Shown here: positions 52,988 to 61,800 of the stretch, one piece after another
Layout of the letters: each line of letters begins with the position of its first letter
Position numbering within the stretch: the first letter of the stretch is position 1
Origin: JAJECS01 sp965243625
GTDB lineage: Bacteria; Chloroflexota; UBA11872
Reading direction: 5' to 3'
DNA length: 64,000 nucleotides
Assembly (NCBI GenBank): GCA_965243625.1
Contig: CBDEVI010000002.1
Location: 1,550,001 to 1,614,000 of the forward strand
Notes under the pieces: model-generated
Told to the model about the DNA's origin: nothing
Databases searched by the model: none
Seen by the model: only the letters and a program-made list of their open reading frames with translations
Position numbers and translations under genes: made by a program

Positions 52988-53410
52988 CTCAGCTTCCGCT
53001 AGGAAGATTTGTTCATATACAACCAAAGTGCGTGGATACTGTCACTCTGCTGGCCCGGCGTCAACGCCGGACGACGCGGACATGCCGGGGCCGTGGGATG
53101 AAGCCGGAGGCACTCCGGCCGCCAGTCTCGTTCCGAATGCTGCTCAATTTGTAGGAGTCGTGGGCCATGGCGTCCGCTGTGCACTTGCGGTTGATTGGGG
53201 CGACACGAGCATCGAGGGACCCGCCTCGGGGCGCGCAGGTCCGCGCACATCAGTTGCGGGACGATATGAATTAGACATATCGGCTTGGACAGATCATGAC
53301 GGAATCGGCATTACCGCTAGAATCTCGGACCCGGACGTACTTCGACGTGCGAAGATTCCGCCAGGAGGCCGTGGAAGTGATGCTTCGTCGCGTCGCGCTG
53401 GCGCTCATCT
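52988..53410. repeat. Intergenic block, copy A (diverged partner at 62848-63270)
   Basis: This gene-free divergent region shares a series of matching stretches with 62848-63270: GCCTCAGCTTCCG at the start, AGTGCG then GTCAACGCCGG, GCGCGCAGGTC then GCGCACATCAGT, and ACAGATC then TTCGACGTGCG. Copy A lies between the giant GLUG gene (-) and the first RCC1 gene (+). Copy B lies upstream of the LRR gene (-). The block therefore probably spread with its promoters. Confidence 0.65.
53016..53044 (-). promoter_or_regulatory. Candidate promoter of the giant GLUG gene
   Basis: Read on the minus strand, TGACA (53040-53044) is followed after about 18 bases by TGTATA (53016-53021). The same spacing and context recur at 62878-62906 in front of the LRR gene, within otherwise diverged DNA. 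The leader to the ATG at 52801 would be about 205 bases. Confidence 0.35.
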
Positions 53411-53433
53411 CCTCGAGTTTGCCGGCGCCGTAA

Positions 53434-54510
53434 GTGAACAGGCCATCTAGTCGTCACGGGTGGCGCCGGTCGGTTTGGACTCTTGCTCTAACCACGCTTT
53501 GCATTGCCTGCGCTCTACCCGCCTGTGGCAACGGCAGCTCCGGCGATACCTCTACGACTGTCGCGGACCGCCCCGCCATGGCCGCCGAAAACGACACGTC
53601 GCCATCCGAGAACCAGCCGGCATCGACGCGCTCAAGCCGGCCTGGGGTGGAGTTCGCTTCCGTCAGCGCTGGGAGCGTGCACACCTGTGGTCTGAAGGTC
53701 GACCGTTCCGTCGTCTGCTGGGGATACGACCGATTCGAGCCCTGGGCCCGATCCGAGCCACCCAGGGACAAGTTCATCTCCGTCAGCGCCGGGTGGACAC
53801 ACACCTGCGGAGTCAAGACCGGCGGGAGCGTCGTCTGCTGGGGCAATCGTCATTTTTCGGCCTGGGGGCAATTCGCGGCCGTCAGCGCCGGTGGAATGCA
53901 CACTTGTGGGGTAAGAACCGACGGCAGCACCGCGTGCCGCGGCAATGACAAGTTTGGCCAGAGCACGCCGCCCGACGGAGCGTTCGCGTCCGTCAGCGCC
54001 GGCGGGGTGCACACCTGCGGTATCACGACGAACGGCCTGGTCGTCTGCTGGGGCAATGACGACCACGGGCAAGCCACGCCACCCGCGGGAGAGTTCGCCT
54101 CCGTCAGCGCCGGCGGGTCGCATACCTGTGGAGTGAGAGCCGACGGTTCGGTCGCATGCTGGGGACGTAACGAATTCGGCGAATCCACACCGCCCGCGGG
54201 GAAGTTCGCCTCGGTCAGCGCCGGTGGGGTGCACACCTGCGGGGTGAAAGCCGACGGCTCCGTGGCCTGCTGGGGTTCCAACGTTGATCTCATCAGCACC
54301 GCCAGAGTGGATCGAAGCGGTGGTTCCCTCGCGCCTGACCGCGCCGGTCCCGACGAGGACGCCGCCAAGTACGCTGCCGGACAGGCCACGCCGCCGGACG
54401 GGGAATTCGTCTCGGTCAGCGCGGGGATCGGCCACACCTGCGGCGTGACCACCGACCACACCGTGGTCTGCTGGGGCTACGACGCGCTCGGCCGCGCATC
54501 GCCGCCCTAA
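53434..54510 (+). CDS. RCC1-repeat lipoprotein, copy 1
   Basis: A 358-residue exported lipoprotein. The signal RRSVWTLALTTLCIACALPAC ends in a lipobox, so Cys31 is the likely lipid site. After a low-complexity linker come seven RCC1-type repeats of about 37 residues with SVSAGGVHTCGV ... DGSVxCWGxN, the number expected for a seven-bladed propeller. Most blades carry a Cys in HTCG and another in CWG, which could form disulfides. A conserved insertion (NVDLISTARVDRSGG ...) interrupts the region before the last blade. The GTG at 53434 overlaps the TAA of a 20-codon leader frame (about 53371). Ligand unknown. Confidence 0.85.
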   Translation: MNRPSSRHGWRRSVWTLALTTLCIACALPACGNGSSGDTSTTVADRPAMAAENDTSPSENQPASTRSSRPGVEFASVSAGSVHTCGLKVDRSVVCWGYDRFEPWARSEPPRDKFISVSAGWTHTCGVKTGGSVVCWGNRHFSAWGQFAAVSAGGMHTCGVRTDGSTACRGNDKFGQSTPPDGAFASVSAGGVHTCGITTNGLVVCWGNDDHGQATPPAGEFASVSAGGSHTCGVRADGSVACWGRNEFGESTPPAGKFASVSAGGVHTCGVKADGSVACWGSNVDLISTARVDRSGGSLAPDRAGPDEDAAKYAAGQATPPDGEFVSVSAGIGHTCGVTTDHTVVCWGYDALGRASPP

Positions 54511-54550
54511 CGAGCATCGCCTCAGTGGTCAGGACAGCTCGGAGGCCGTG
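54511..54550 (+). repeat. 40-bp post-RCC1 spacer repeat, copy 1
   Basis: An identical 40-bp sequence follows the TAA of each of the three RCC1 genes, at 54511-54550, 55697-55736 and 58562-58601. It starts CGAGCATCGCCTCAG and ends CTCGGAGGCCGTG. Its end supplies a GTG that opens the leader frame of whatever comes next. Confidence 0.9.
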
Positions 54551-54610
54551 GCAGTGATGCTTCGTCGTACCGCGCTAGCGCTCATCTCCTTGAGTTCGCC
54601 GGCGCCGTCA

Positions 54611-55696
54611 GTGAATAGGCAATCTAGCCGTCGCTGGTGGCGCCGGTCGGTTTGGACTCTTGCCCTCACCGCCCTTTTCATCGCCTGCGCTCTATCCGCC
54701 TGTGGCAATGGCAGGTTCGACGATTCCCCCGACTCCGTCCTCATTGGCTCGGCTGGGGCTACTGGGAAGACTCTTTCACAGTCCGAGAATCAGCCGCCAT
54801 CGACTCGCTCGAGCCTCCAAGGGGTCAAGTTCACCTCTGTCAGCGCTGGAGGCCTCCACACCTGCGGAGTGACGACCGACGGCGCCGTCGTTTGCTGGGG
54901 CTACGACAGGTACGGGTTTGTGCGATCCGCGCCGCCCGAGGGGAGCTTCGCCTCCGTCAGCGCAGGGACTGCTCACACCTGCGGGGTGAAGGCCGACGGC
55001 GCCGTTGCCTGCTGGGGCGACGACCAATTTGGCAAGACCACGGCGCCCCCGGGAGAGTTTGCCTCCGTCAGCGCCGGGACAACACACACCTGCGGGCTGA
55101 GGACCGATGGCAGCATTGCCTGCCGGGGCAATGACAAGTTTGGCCAGAGCACACCACCCGACGGAGTCTTCGCCTCTGTCAGCGCCGGGGCCGCGCATAC
55201 GTGCGGGATCAGGCGCAACGGCCTGGTTGCTTGCTGGGGCTTTGCCGACTACGGCCAAGCGACACCGCCCGCTGGAGAGTTCGCCTCTGTCAGCGCCGGC
55301 GGGTCGCATACCTGTGGGGTGAGAGCCGACAGTACCGTCACATGCTGGGGCCGTAACGAATTTGGCGAATCCACACCGCCCGCAGGGAGTTTCGACTCGG
55401 TCAGCGCCGGAGGGGTGCACAACTGCGGGGTCAGAACCGACGGCACCGTGGCCTGTTGGGGTTCCAACGTTGATCTCATCAGCACCGCCAGGGTGGATCG
55501 AAGCGGTGGCTCCCTCGCGCCTGACCGCGCCGATTCTGACGAGGACGCATCCAAGATCGCTGCCGGCCAGGCCACGCCGCCGGAGGGGGAATTCGTCTCC
55601 GTCAGCGCGGGGCTTGGCCACACCTGCGGCGTGACGACCGACCACACCGTAGTCTGCTGGGGCTACGACGCGCTCGGCCGCGCGACGCCGCCCTAA
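54611..55696 (+). CDS. RCC1-repeat lipoprotein, copy 2
   Basis: About 361 residues from the GTG at 54611, the position matching the start of copy 1. The frame is open back to a GTG at 54548, which would add a 21-residue leader (MAVMLRRTALALISLSSPAP). The signal RRSVWTLALTALFIACALSAC has lipobox ALSAC. Seven RCC1 repeats follow, with the same late insertion and paired Cys per blade as in copy 1. The C-terminal half is nearly identical to copies 1 and 3; the N-terminal linker and early blades differ more. It is followed by the 40-bp spacer. Confidence 0.85.
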   Translation: MNRQSSRRWWRRSVWTLALTALFIACALSACGNGRFDDSPDSVLIGSAGATGKTLSQSENQPPSTRSSLQGVKFTSVSAGGLHTCGVTTDGAVVCWGYDRYGFVRSAPPEGSFASVSAGTAHTCGVKADGAVACWGDDQFGKTTAPPGEFASVSAGTTHTCGLRTDGSIACRGNDKFGQSTPPDGVFASVSAGAAHTCGIRRNGLVACWGFADYGQATPPAGEFASVSAGGSHTCGVRADSTVTCWGRNEFGESTPPAGSFDSVSAGGVHNCGVRTDGTVACWGSNVDLISTARVDRSGGSLAPDRADSDEDASKIAAGQATPPEGEFVSVSAGLGHTCGVTTDHTVVCWGYDALGRATPP

Positions 55697-55736
55697 CGAG
55701 CATCGCCTCAGTGGTCAGGACAGCTCGGAGGCCGTG
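55697..55736 (+). repeat. 40-bp post-RCC1 spacer repeat, copy 2
   Basis: Identical to 54511-54550. It directly precedes the leader fused to the LivF fragment at 55734. Confidence 0.9.
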
Positions 55737-56084
55737 CCAGTGATGCTTCGACGTACCGCGCTGGTGCTGGTGCTCGACGAGCCGATCCTTGGCCTCGCGC
55801 CAGTCGTGGTCAAAGAGGTGTTTCAGAAAGTGGCAGAGGTTTGCGAGCGGCTCGGGACCACCATCACGGTCGCCGACTACAAAACCAAGGGCGTGCTGGA
55901 CATCGTCGACCGGGCCTACGTTCGCAACAGGGGCCGCGTGGTCAAGAACGGCACGCCCCAATCGGTCCAAGAGACGGACATTCTGACCCAGGCCTTCCTA
56001 GGCAAAGTCGACGCGGATGATCTCGCGGAGCAGGATTTGGGGGCGTCGCCACGCGCAATGACTCATCGGTGCGAATTGGAGTGA
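55734..56084 (+). pseudogene. Truncated LivF-type ABC ATPase fused to the RCC1 leader
   Basis: A 116-residue frame. The first ten residues (MPVMLRRTAL) are the leader seen before RCC1 copy 2. Right after them it reads VLVLDEPILGLAPVVVKEVF, the Walker B/D-loop of a branched-chain amino-acid transporter ATPase (LivF type), followed by the family's C-terminal region (IVDRAYVRNRGRVVKNGTP ... AFLG). Walker A, the Q-loop and the signature motif are missing, and the H-loop His is not clear (TITVADYKTKG). It cannot hydrolyse ATP alone. The junction lies exactly between leader and Walker B, as if a 3' gene end was captured by recombination. Confidence 0.75.
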
Positions 56085-56101
56085 GATACGGAGCGGATGG
56101 A

Positions 56102-57457
56102 TTGACCTCCTTGCATCCGCGGCAAAGGCTGATGGCAGCAGCCCTGGTGGTGCTGCTGATCGTCGCCGCTTGCGGCGAGAGCCAGGTGGAAACGACCAGC
56201 GAGAGCCAAGCGGCTGCCACCGAGGAGAGCCAGGTGGCTATCACCCAGTACTACCCGACATCGACGTGCAGCCCGCACTCTGACCCGATCGGCAGGCTTC
56301 CGAACACGAACGTGGCCTGGCATCCCGACGGAGCGACCATCTACTTCAGCACGGGGACGCCAAGTGCTGCGATCTACGCAGTGGCCGCGGATGGATCTAG
56401 GCTGGAGCTCGTTGCCCGCACGAGCCCTGCCCAGGAGGTATTCGTCGGGCGACCGGCGAGGATGACCATTTCCCCATCGGGTATGCACGTCGTCTACGGC
56501 ACCTGCGCCTATCGAAGCCAACCCCCGCCAGGTCGGGGGCAACCGGCGTGGCTCGAATACGACCCCGAGCTGGCGCGAGCGTCAACCGATGGCACGGGTG
56601 AGAGCCGCCTGACCACGGATTCCACGATCTCCGATTTTCCCGCCTGGTCGCCCGATGGCAGCCAGATCGCGTTTCTTTCCAGCCGCCTTGCCAGCCGCAC
56701 GACCGAGTCATCCCGGACCCACGGGGGCTTACGCCTATTCACGATGGCGGCCGATGGCACCGACATTCGTCCACTCGACATTGCGGCCAACGGCACCGCA
56801 ATCATCGTTGCCCCGCATCCGCCACGGTGGTCTCCGGACGGGCAGCGCCTCGCCGTAGTGGGCTACGACGAACGTCCGGGATACTCCATCTACACCATCA
56901 GCGCCGGCGGCGGGGACATGCGGCGGATCACGGAAACGGTGAGCGGACCCTCGTGGTCTCCGGACGGGAAGCGCATTGCGTTCGCAATGGCAGACCCAGA
57001 GCGCGACACCGTGGGTCTCTACACGATCGCAGCGGATGGGACCGACGCGCGGAGAGTGACGACGATTCGAGGTTGGCAGCAGCGTTCCAGCACCCCGCTG
57101 AACCCTGACCCGACCGCCGTGAACGCCTGGATCGAGACGGTTGCTTGGTCGCCAAGTGGCTCACAAATCCTCTTTTCGTGCTTCGGAATCGGCGTGGTCG
57201 ATCTGGACGGCACGCTGGTAAACGCGTCGCCCTTGCCTGGGGAACTCGCCTCCTGGTCGCCGGACGGTTCGCGGATCGCGACCGTCAGCATCGGCCCCCC
57301 CAATCGAGCCGGCTACTCAGACACGACCGTCTACACGGCAGCGCCCGACGGCAGCGTCGTACAGGCCGTGGCCCGGGCGGAGCCCGCCCTCGAGCCGGTA
57401 CCGGTACAGGCAGGCCGAGTCAGCACGCCGCTCGATGCCGTGGCCTGCGAAGGCTAG
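56102..57457 (+). CDS. TolB-like beta-propeller lipoprotein (PD40 repeats)
   Basis: About 451 residues. The signal has MAAALVVLLIVAACGES, so the Cys in IVAAC is the likely lipid site. Then come repeated WD40-like PD40 blades with motifs WSPDGSQIAF, WSPDGQRLAV, WSPDGKRIAF and WSPDGSRIAT, the pattern of the TolB C-terminal propeller. It lacks the TolB N-terminal domain and is therefore not a Tol-Pal component; a surface-bound or scaffold role is more likely. The start is uncertain: TTG 56102 has GGAG eight bases upstream, GTG 56069 overlaps the LivF fragment, and ATG 56132 begins just before the hydrophobic core. Confidence 0.82.
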   Translation: MTSLHPRQRLMAAALVVLLIVAACGESQVETTSESQAAATEESQVAITQYYPTSTCSPHSDPIGRLPNTNVAWHPDGATIYFSTGTPSAAIYAVAADGSRLELVARTSPAQEVFVGRPARMTISPSGMHVVYGTCAYRSQPPPGRGQPAWLEYDPELARASTDGTGESRLTTDSTISDFPAWSPDGSQIAFLSSRLASRTTESSRTHGGLRLFTMAADGTDIRPLDIAANGTAIIVAPHPPRWSPDGQRLAVVGYDERPGYSIYTISAGGGDMRRITETVSGPSWSPDGKRIAFAMADPERDTVGLYTIAADGTDARRVTTIRGWQQRSSTPLNPDPTAVNAWIETVAWSPSGSQILFSCFGIGVVDLDGTLVNASPLPGELASWSPDGSRIATVSIGPPNRAGYSDTTVYTAAPDGSVVQAVARAEPALEPVPVQAGRVSTPLDAVACEG

Positions 57458-57520
57458 ACCCTAATCAACGGCCCCGGCGCGATTCAGGGCAGACTCCGGC
57501 GTCACCGGCGCCCTCGGTGG

Positions 57521-58561
57521 ATGTGGACTCTTGCTCTCACCGCCCTTTTCGTCGCCTGCGCTTTGCCCGCCTGTGGCAACGGCAGCTCCAGCGATACCTC
57601 TACGACTGTCGCGGACCGCCCCGCCATGGCCGCCGAAAACGACACGTCGCCATCCGAGAACCAGCCACCATCGACGCGCTCAAGCTCGCCTGGGATCGAG
57701 TTCATCTCCGTCAGTGCCGGGGACTTTCACACTTGCGGGCTGAAGTCCAACCACTCCATCGCGTGCTGGGGACTCGACCATGAAGGCCAAGCCACTCCGC
57801 CCGTTGGAGCCTTCACATCCGTCAGCGCCGGGTGGGCACGTTCGTGCGGAGTGAAGACTAAAGGCGCCCTCATTTGCTGGGGCAGCACCGCGTTTGGCAA
57901 GAGCACGCATCCTTGGGGAGCATTCGCCTCTGTCAGCGCCGGCGGAACGCACACGTGTGCGGTGAGGCCCGACGGCAGTGTCGCCTGCGGGGGCCATGAC
58001 AGGTTTGGCGACAGCACGCCGCCCGACGGAGCGTTCGAGTCCGTCAGCGCCGGCGGGGTGCACACCTGCGGCATCACGACGAGCGGCCTGGTCGTCTGCT
58101 GGGGCAATGACGACCACGGGCAAGCCACGCCGCCCGCGGGGGAGTTCGCCTCCGTCAGCGCCGGCGGGTCGCATACCTGTGGAGTGAGAGCCGACAGTTC
58201 GGTCGCATGCTGGGGACGTAACGAATTCGGCGAATCCACACCGCCCGCGGGGATGTTCGCCTCGGTCAGCGCCGGTGGGGTGCACACCTGCGGGGTGAAA
58301 GCCGACGGCTCCGTGGCCTGCTGGGGTTCCAACGTTGATCTCATCAGCACCGCCAGGGTGGATCGAAGCGGTGGCTCCCTCGCGCCTGACCGCACCGGTC
58401 TCGACGAGGACGCCGCCACGTACGCTGCCGGCCAGGCCACGCCGCCGGACGGGGAATTCGTCTCCGTCAGCGCGGGGCTTGGCCACACCTGCGGCGTGAC
58501 GACCGACCACACCGTGGTCTGCTGGGGCTACGACGCGCTCGGCCGCGCGTCGCCGCCCTAA
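57521..58561 (+). CDS. RCC1-repeat lipoprotein, copy 3
   Basis: 346 residues. It begins MWTLALTALFVACALPAC, again with an LPAC lipobox, but lacks the longer Arg-rich n-region of the other copies. The linker (DTSTTVADRPAMAAENDTSP) is nearly the same as in copy 1. Seven RCC1 repeats follow; blades 2 and 3 are the most divergent (one has SCG and one HTCA in place of HTCG). The late insertion and last blades match copies 1 and 2 closely. It is separated from those by the LivF fragment and the TolB-like gene, so the duplication carried or received other material. Confidence 0.85.
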   Translation: MWTLALTALFVACALPACGNGSSSDTSTTVADRPAMAAENDTSPSENQPPSTRSSSPGIEFISVSAGDFHTCGLKSNHSIACWGLDHEGQATPPVGAFTSVSAGWARSCGVKTKGALICWGSTAFGKSTHPWGAFASVSAGGTHTCAVRPDGSVACGGHDRFGDSTPPDGAFESVSAGGVHTCGITTSGLVVCWGNDDHGQATPPAGEFASVSAGGSHTCGVRADSSVACWGRNEFGESTPPAGMFASVSAGGVHTCGVKADGSVACWGSNVDLISTARVDRSGGSLAPDRTGLDEDAATYAAGQATPPDGEFVSVSAGLGHTCGVTTDHTVVCWGYDALGRASPP

Positions 58562-58601
58562 CGAGCATCGCCTCAGTGGTCAGGACAGCTCGGAGGCCGT
58601 G
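58562..58601 (+). repeat. 40-bp post-RCC1 spacer repeat, copy 3
   Basis: Identical to 54511-54550 and 55697-55736. It directly precedes the broken LRR lipoprotein fragment at 58599. Confidence 0.9.
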
Positions 58602-58801
58602 TCAGTGACGCTTCGTCCCACCGCGCTGATGCTCGCCGTCATGCCGGCGACGGCGGCGTGCGATGCGGCCGTAAACACCCGCGAGGCGTCAGGCCCGGCG
58701 CACCCACCACTGACCGCGACGTGCTCGTCGCGATCTACCACGCGACCGACGGGCCGAATTGGGCGGACCATTGCCATTGGCTGAGCGAGTGGCCGCCGTG
58801 A
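58599..58801 (+). pseudogene. Frameshifted N-terminal fragment of an LRR lipoprotein
   Basis: The frame from the GTG at 58599 reads MSVTLRPTALMLAVMPATAAC, a complete lipoprotein signal with lipobox TAAC (Cys21). From 58712, in a different frame, the sequence reads DRDVLVAIYHATDGPNWADH and then HWLSEWPP before a TGA at 58799. That is the N-terminal cap that opens each LRR block of the gene at 58879-62661. So this is a truncated and frameshifted relative of that gene on the opposite strand. The leader is related to the one before RCC1 copy 2 and the LivF fragment. Confidence 0.7.
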
Positions 58802-58878
58802 GCGCAAGCGCGGCGGCGCGGCTGGTGGTTGAGATGGTTTCCCGCGTTGGCCATCACGCGCCGCCCGCCCATCCGGCC

Positions 58879-61800
58879 TCAGCTCGCGCCACAGAATGGC
58901 AGACCAAGCCTGCCGAGGTCGTTTTCGTTGACATCCTTCAGCCCCGCAGGAATGCAGCCGGTGAAGCGCGAGTCTCCGCTCAGCCTGACGGTGTCTAGGT
59001 TGGCGAGGTTGTCCAGCTCGGGCGGCATAGCCCCGACCAACTGGTTGTATCCAAGGTCAAGCTCTCGCAGATAGCGGAGGTTGCCCAAATCGGCCGGAAT
59101 CGGCCCGCGCAACGCGTTGACCCCGAGGTCAAGCTCTTCCAGATAGGCGAGGTTTCCCAACTCAGGCGGGATCGGCCCGCGCAACGCGTTGTACGCGAGG
59201 TCAAGCTCTTCCAGGTAGGCGAGATTCCCCAACTCGGGCGGAATGGCCCCACTCAACTCGTTGCGCCCAAGCGACAATCTCTTCAAGTCCGCGAGGTTGC
59301 CGAGCTCGGCTGGGATTTCACCACTGAGTTGGTTTCCCGACAGATACAACCCATGCAACAGGGAAAGACGTCCCAGCTCGGGCGGGATGGCCCCGGTCAA
59401 CTCGTTGTCGGAAAGTGACAGGCTCTCTAGGTTTGAGAGATTGCCAAGCTCCGCTGGGATCTCGCCGACGAATTGGTTGCGACCGAGATGCAGCATTTGC
59501 AGGTTCGGAAGCTGGCCGAGTTCCGGCGGAATCGAACCACTCAGCTGATTGTCGTAGAGCGTCAGTTCCATGAGGTTGGCGAGGCGCCCCAACTCAGGCG
59601 GCAACGGCCCGCTGAGCTGGTTGCCGGAAGCCTGGACCCATCGCAGCCTGGCAAGCCGCCCTAGCTCGGGCGGTATCACTCCGCTGAGCTGGTTGCCTGC
59701 AATCCGGAGGGTTTCCAGCCGAGCAAGATCGCCCAGCGCAGGCGGTAGCGCCCCGCTGAGCTGGTTGTTGCTGAGGCCAAGGAGATGCACGCGCCCCCGG
59801 TGATCCGTGCCCACGCCATGCCAGTCGCCGAGCGGCGCCTCGCTGAGCCAGTTGGCGTTTTCTGTCCAGTTCGGTCCGTCGGTTGCGTGGTAGAGCGCCT
59901 CTAATGCGGCTCGATCCGCGGCGATCGCGGCTAGCAGTTCCTCGGCCGGCGACGGGTCGGGGACGGCGCAGAAGGGGAGGCGAAGCTGATCGAGATCGCT
60001 TTCGTATAGCTCGCGAGACATCGCGGGGATGCACCCCGTGAACCGGTTGTCACCGGCAAGGCGCAGCACGGCGAGGTAGGCGAGGCGACCGATCTCCTGA
60101 GGTATCGCTCCGTGCAGCTGGTTATCGCTCAGCGTCAGCTCATACAAGTCGGAGAGGCGGCCCAATGCCGGCGGAATCTCGCCGACCAGTTCATTTGCGT
60201 CGAGGCGCAATCCCTGCAGGTTGGCGAGGCGGCCGAGCTCGGATGGTATTGGTCCGCTCAGCTGATTGTTCGAGAGCCACAGACCGGCCAGATTGCCAAG
60301 GTCACCTAACTCCGGCGGGATTGGCCCATTGAGCTGGTTGTCGTCGAGAAACAGCGTGTAGAGCCGGTTGAGCCGGCCCAATTCGGGCGGGATCGTCCCA
60401 CTCAACCGGTTGCCGCTGAGGTACAGATCCTCCAATTTGGTCAGGCGGCCCAGCTCGCGCGGGATCGCCCCGCTCAGCTCGTTCTCATAGAGCGAAAGGA
60501 TCCTTAGCTTGCGCAGGCTGCCGAGATTGGGCGGGATCGGCCCACCGAGTTGATTTTGGCCGAGATACAGCTCTTCCAGACTGGCCAGGCGGCCCAACTC
60601 CGGCGGCAATTCCCCGGTCAACCAGTTGTTGGTGAGCGCCAGCTTGGTGACGCGGCCGAAGCGGTCCGTGACGACGCCGAACCACTCCCCGATTGGCGCC
60701 TGGCTCAGCCAGCCGTTGCTGTTGATCCAGTTGCGCCCGTCGGTCGCGCGATAGAGCGCGATCAGAACCTCCCGATCGGAGTCGTAGGCGAACGGCGGCG
60801 TCGCCGGGCCCGTCGCCTCACCGCCCGCGCCTTCGCTGGACTCGCAGAGCGGTAGTCCGAGCTCGCGGTGGTCAGTGACGGGGATGTACTCGAACGCCCG
60901 GGGAATGCATCCCGTGAACTGATTGCCGGCCACGAGCAGCACGTTGACGTAGATGCTGAGAGGTCCCAGCGCCGGCTCGATCGGCCCGCTGAATTGGTTT
61001 GCCCGGAGACTCAGGCCCCTCAAGTTGGAGAGGTGACCCAGTTCGGGCGGAAGCGGGCCGCTCAGCTGGTTGCCGTCCAGCACCAGCACTTCGAGCGCAG
61101 CGAGGCGCCCAAATTCGGGCGGGATCGGCCCCGTCAGTCGGTTGCGCACGATTCCTAGGGATTTCAAATTGGAGAGCTGACCCAATTCAGGCGGGAGCAT
61201 TCCCCGCAACCGGTTGCCCTCGAGGACGAGCTTCGTGACCCGTCCGTCGACATCCGTGGTGACGCCATGCCATTCCCCAATCGGCGCCTCGCGCAGCCAG
61301 TTGGTGTTGTTGCCCCAGTTCGGTCCGTCGGTTGCGTGGTAGAGGGCGACGAGCACCTCGCGGTCGGGGCTTGGCGTGGGCGCGGGCGCGACGGTCGGCG
61401 CTGCCGTCGTGTCGCGCGTCGGGGTTGGCACCGGCGTGACCGCCGCTGCCGGTGTGCGACGCAATCCTCCACGGGCATCACAGAACGGCAGACCAAGGGT
61501 GCGGAGGTCGCTCATCAGAACGTCGGCCAGTTTTCGGGGGATGCACCCCGTGAATTGATTGCTGCCGCCGAGCGCCAGTGATTGGAGGTGGGAGAGGTTG
61601 CTCAGTTCCGCCGGTATCGCCCCGCGCAACTGGTTGTTGTCGAGGTGCAGCGTCCGCAGCTCGGCAAGGCCTCCAAACTCTGCGGGAATCGCCCCTTCCA
61701 ACGCATTGGAATTGAGGCGCAACGTATCCAGTTTGGCGAGAGCGCCCAGCGCGGGCGGGATCGGCCCACTGAGCTCGTTGCCGTGGAGCAACAGCAGCAG

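Noticed and set aside
56102..57457. TolB of a Tol-Pal system
   Set aside because: Only the PD40 propeller is present. The TolB N-terminal domain and any tolA, tolQ, tolR or pal neighbours are absent, and the protein is a lipoprotein.
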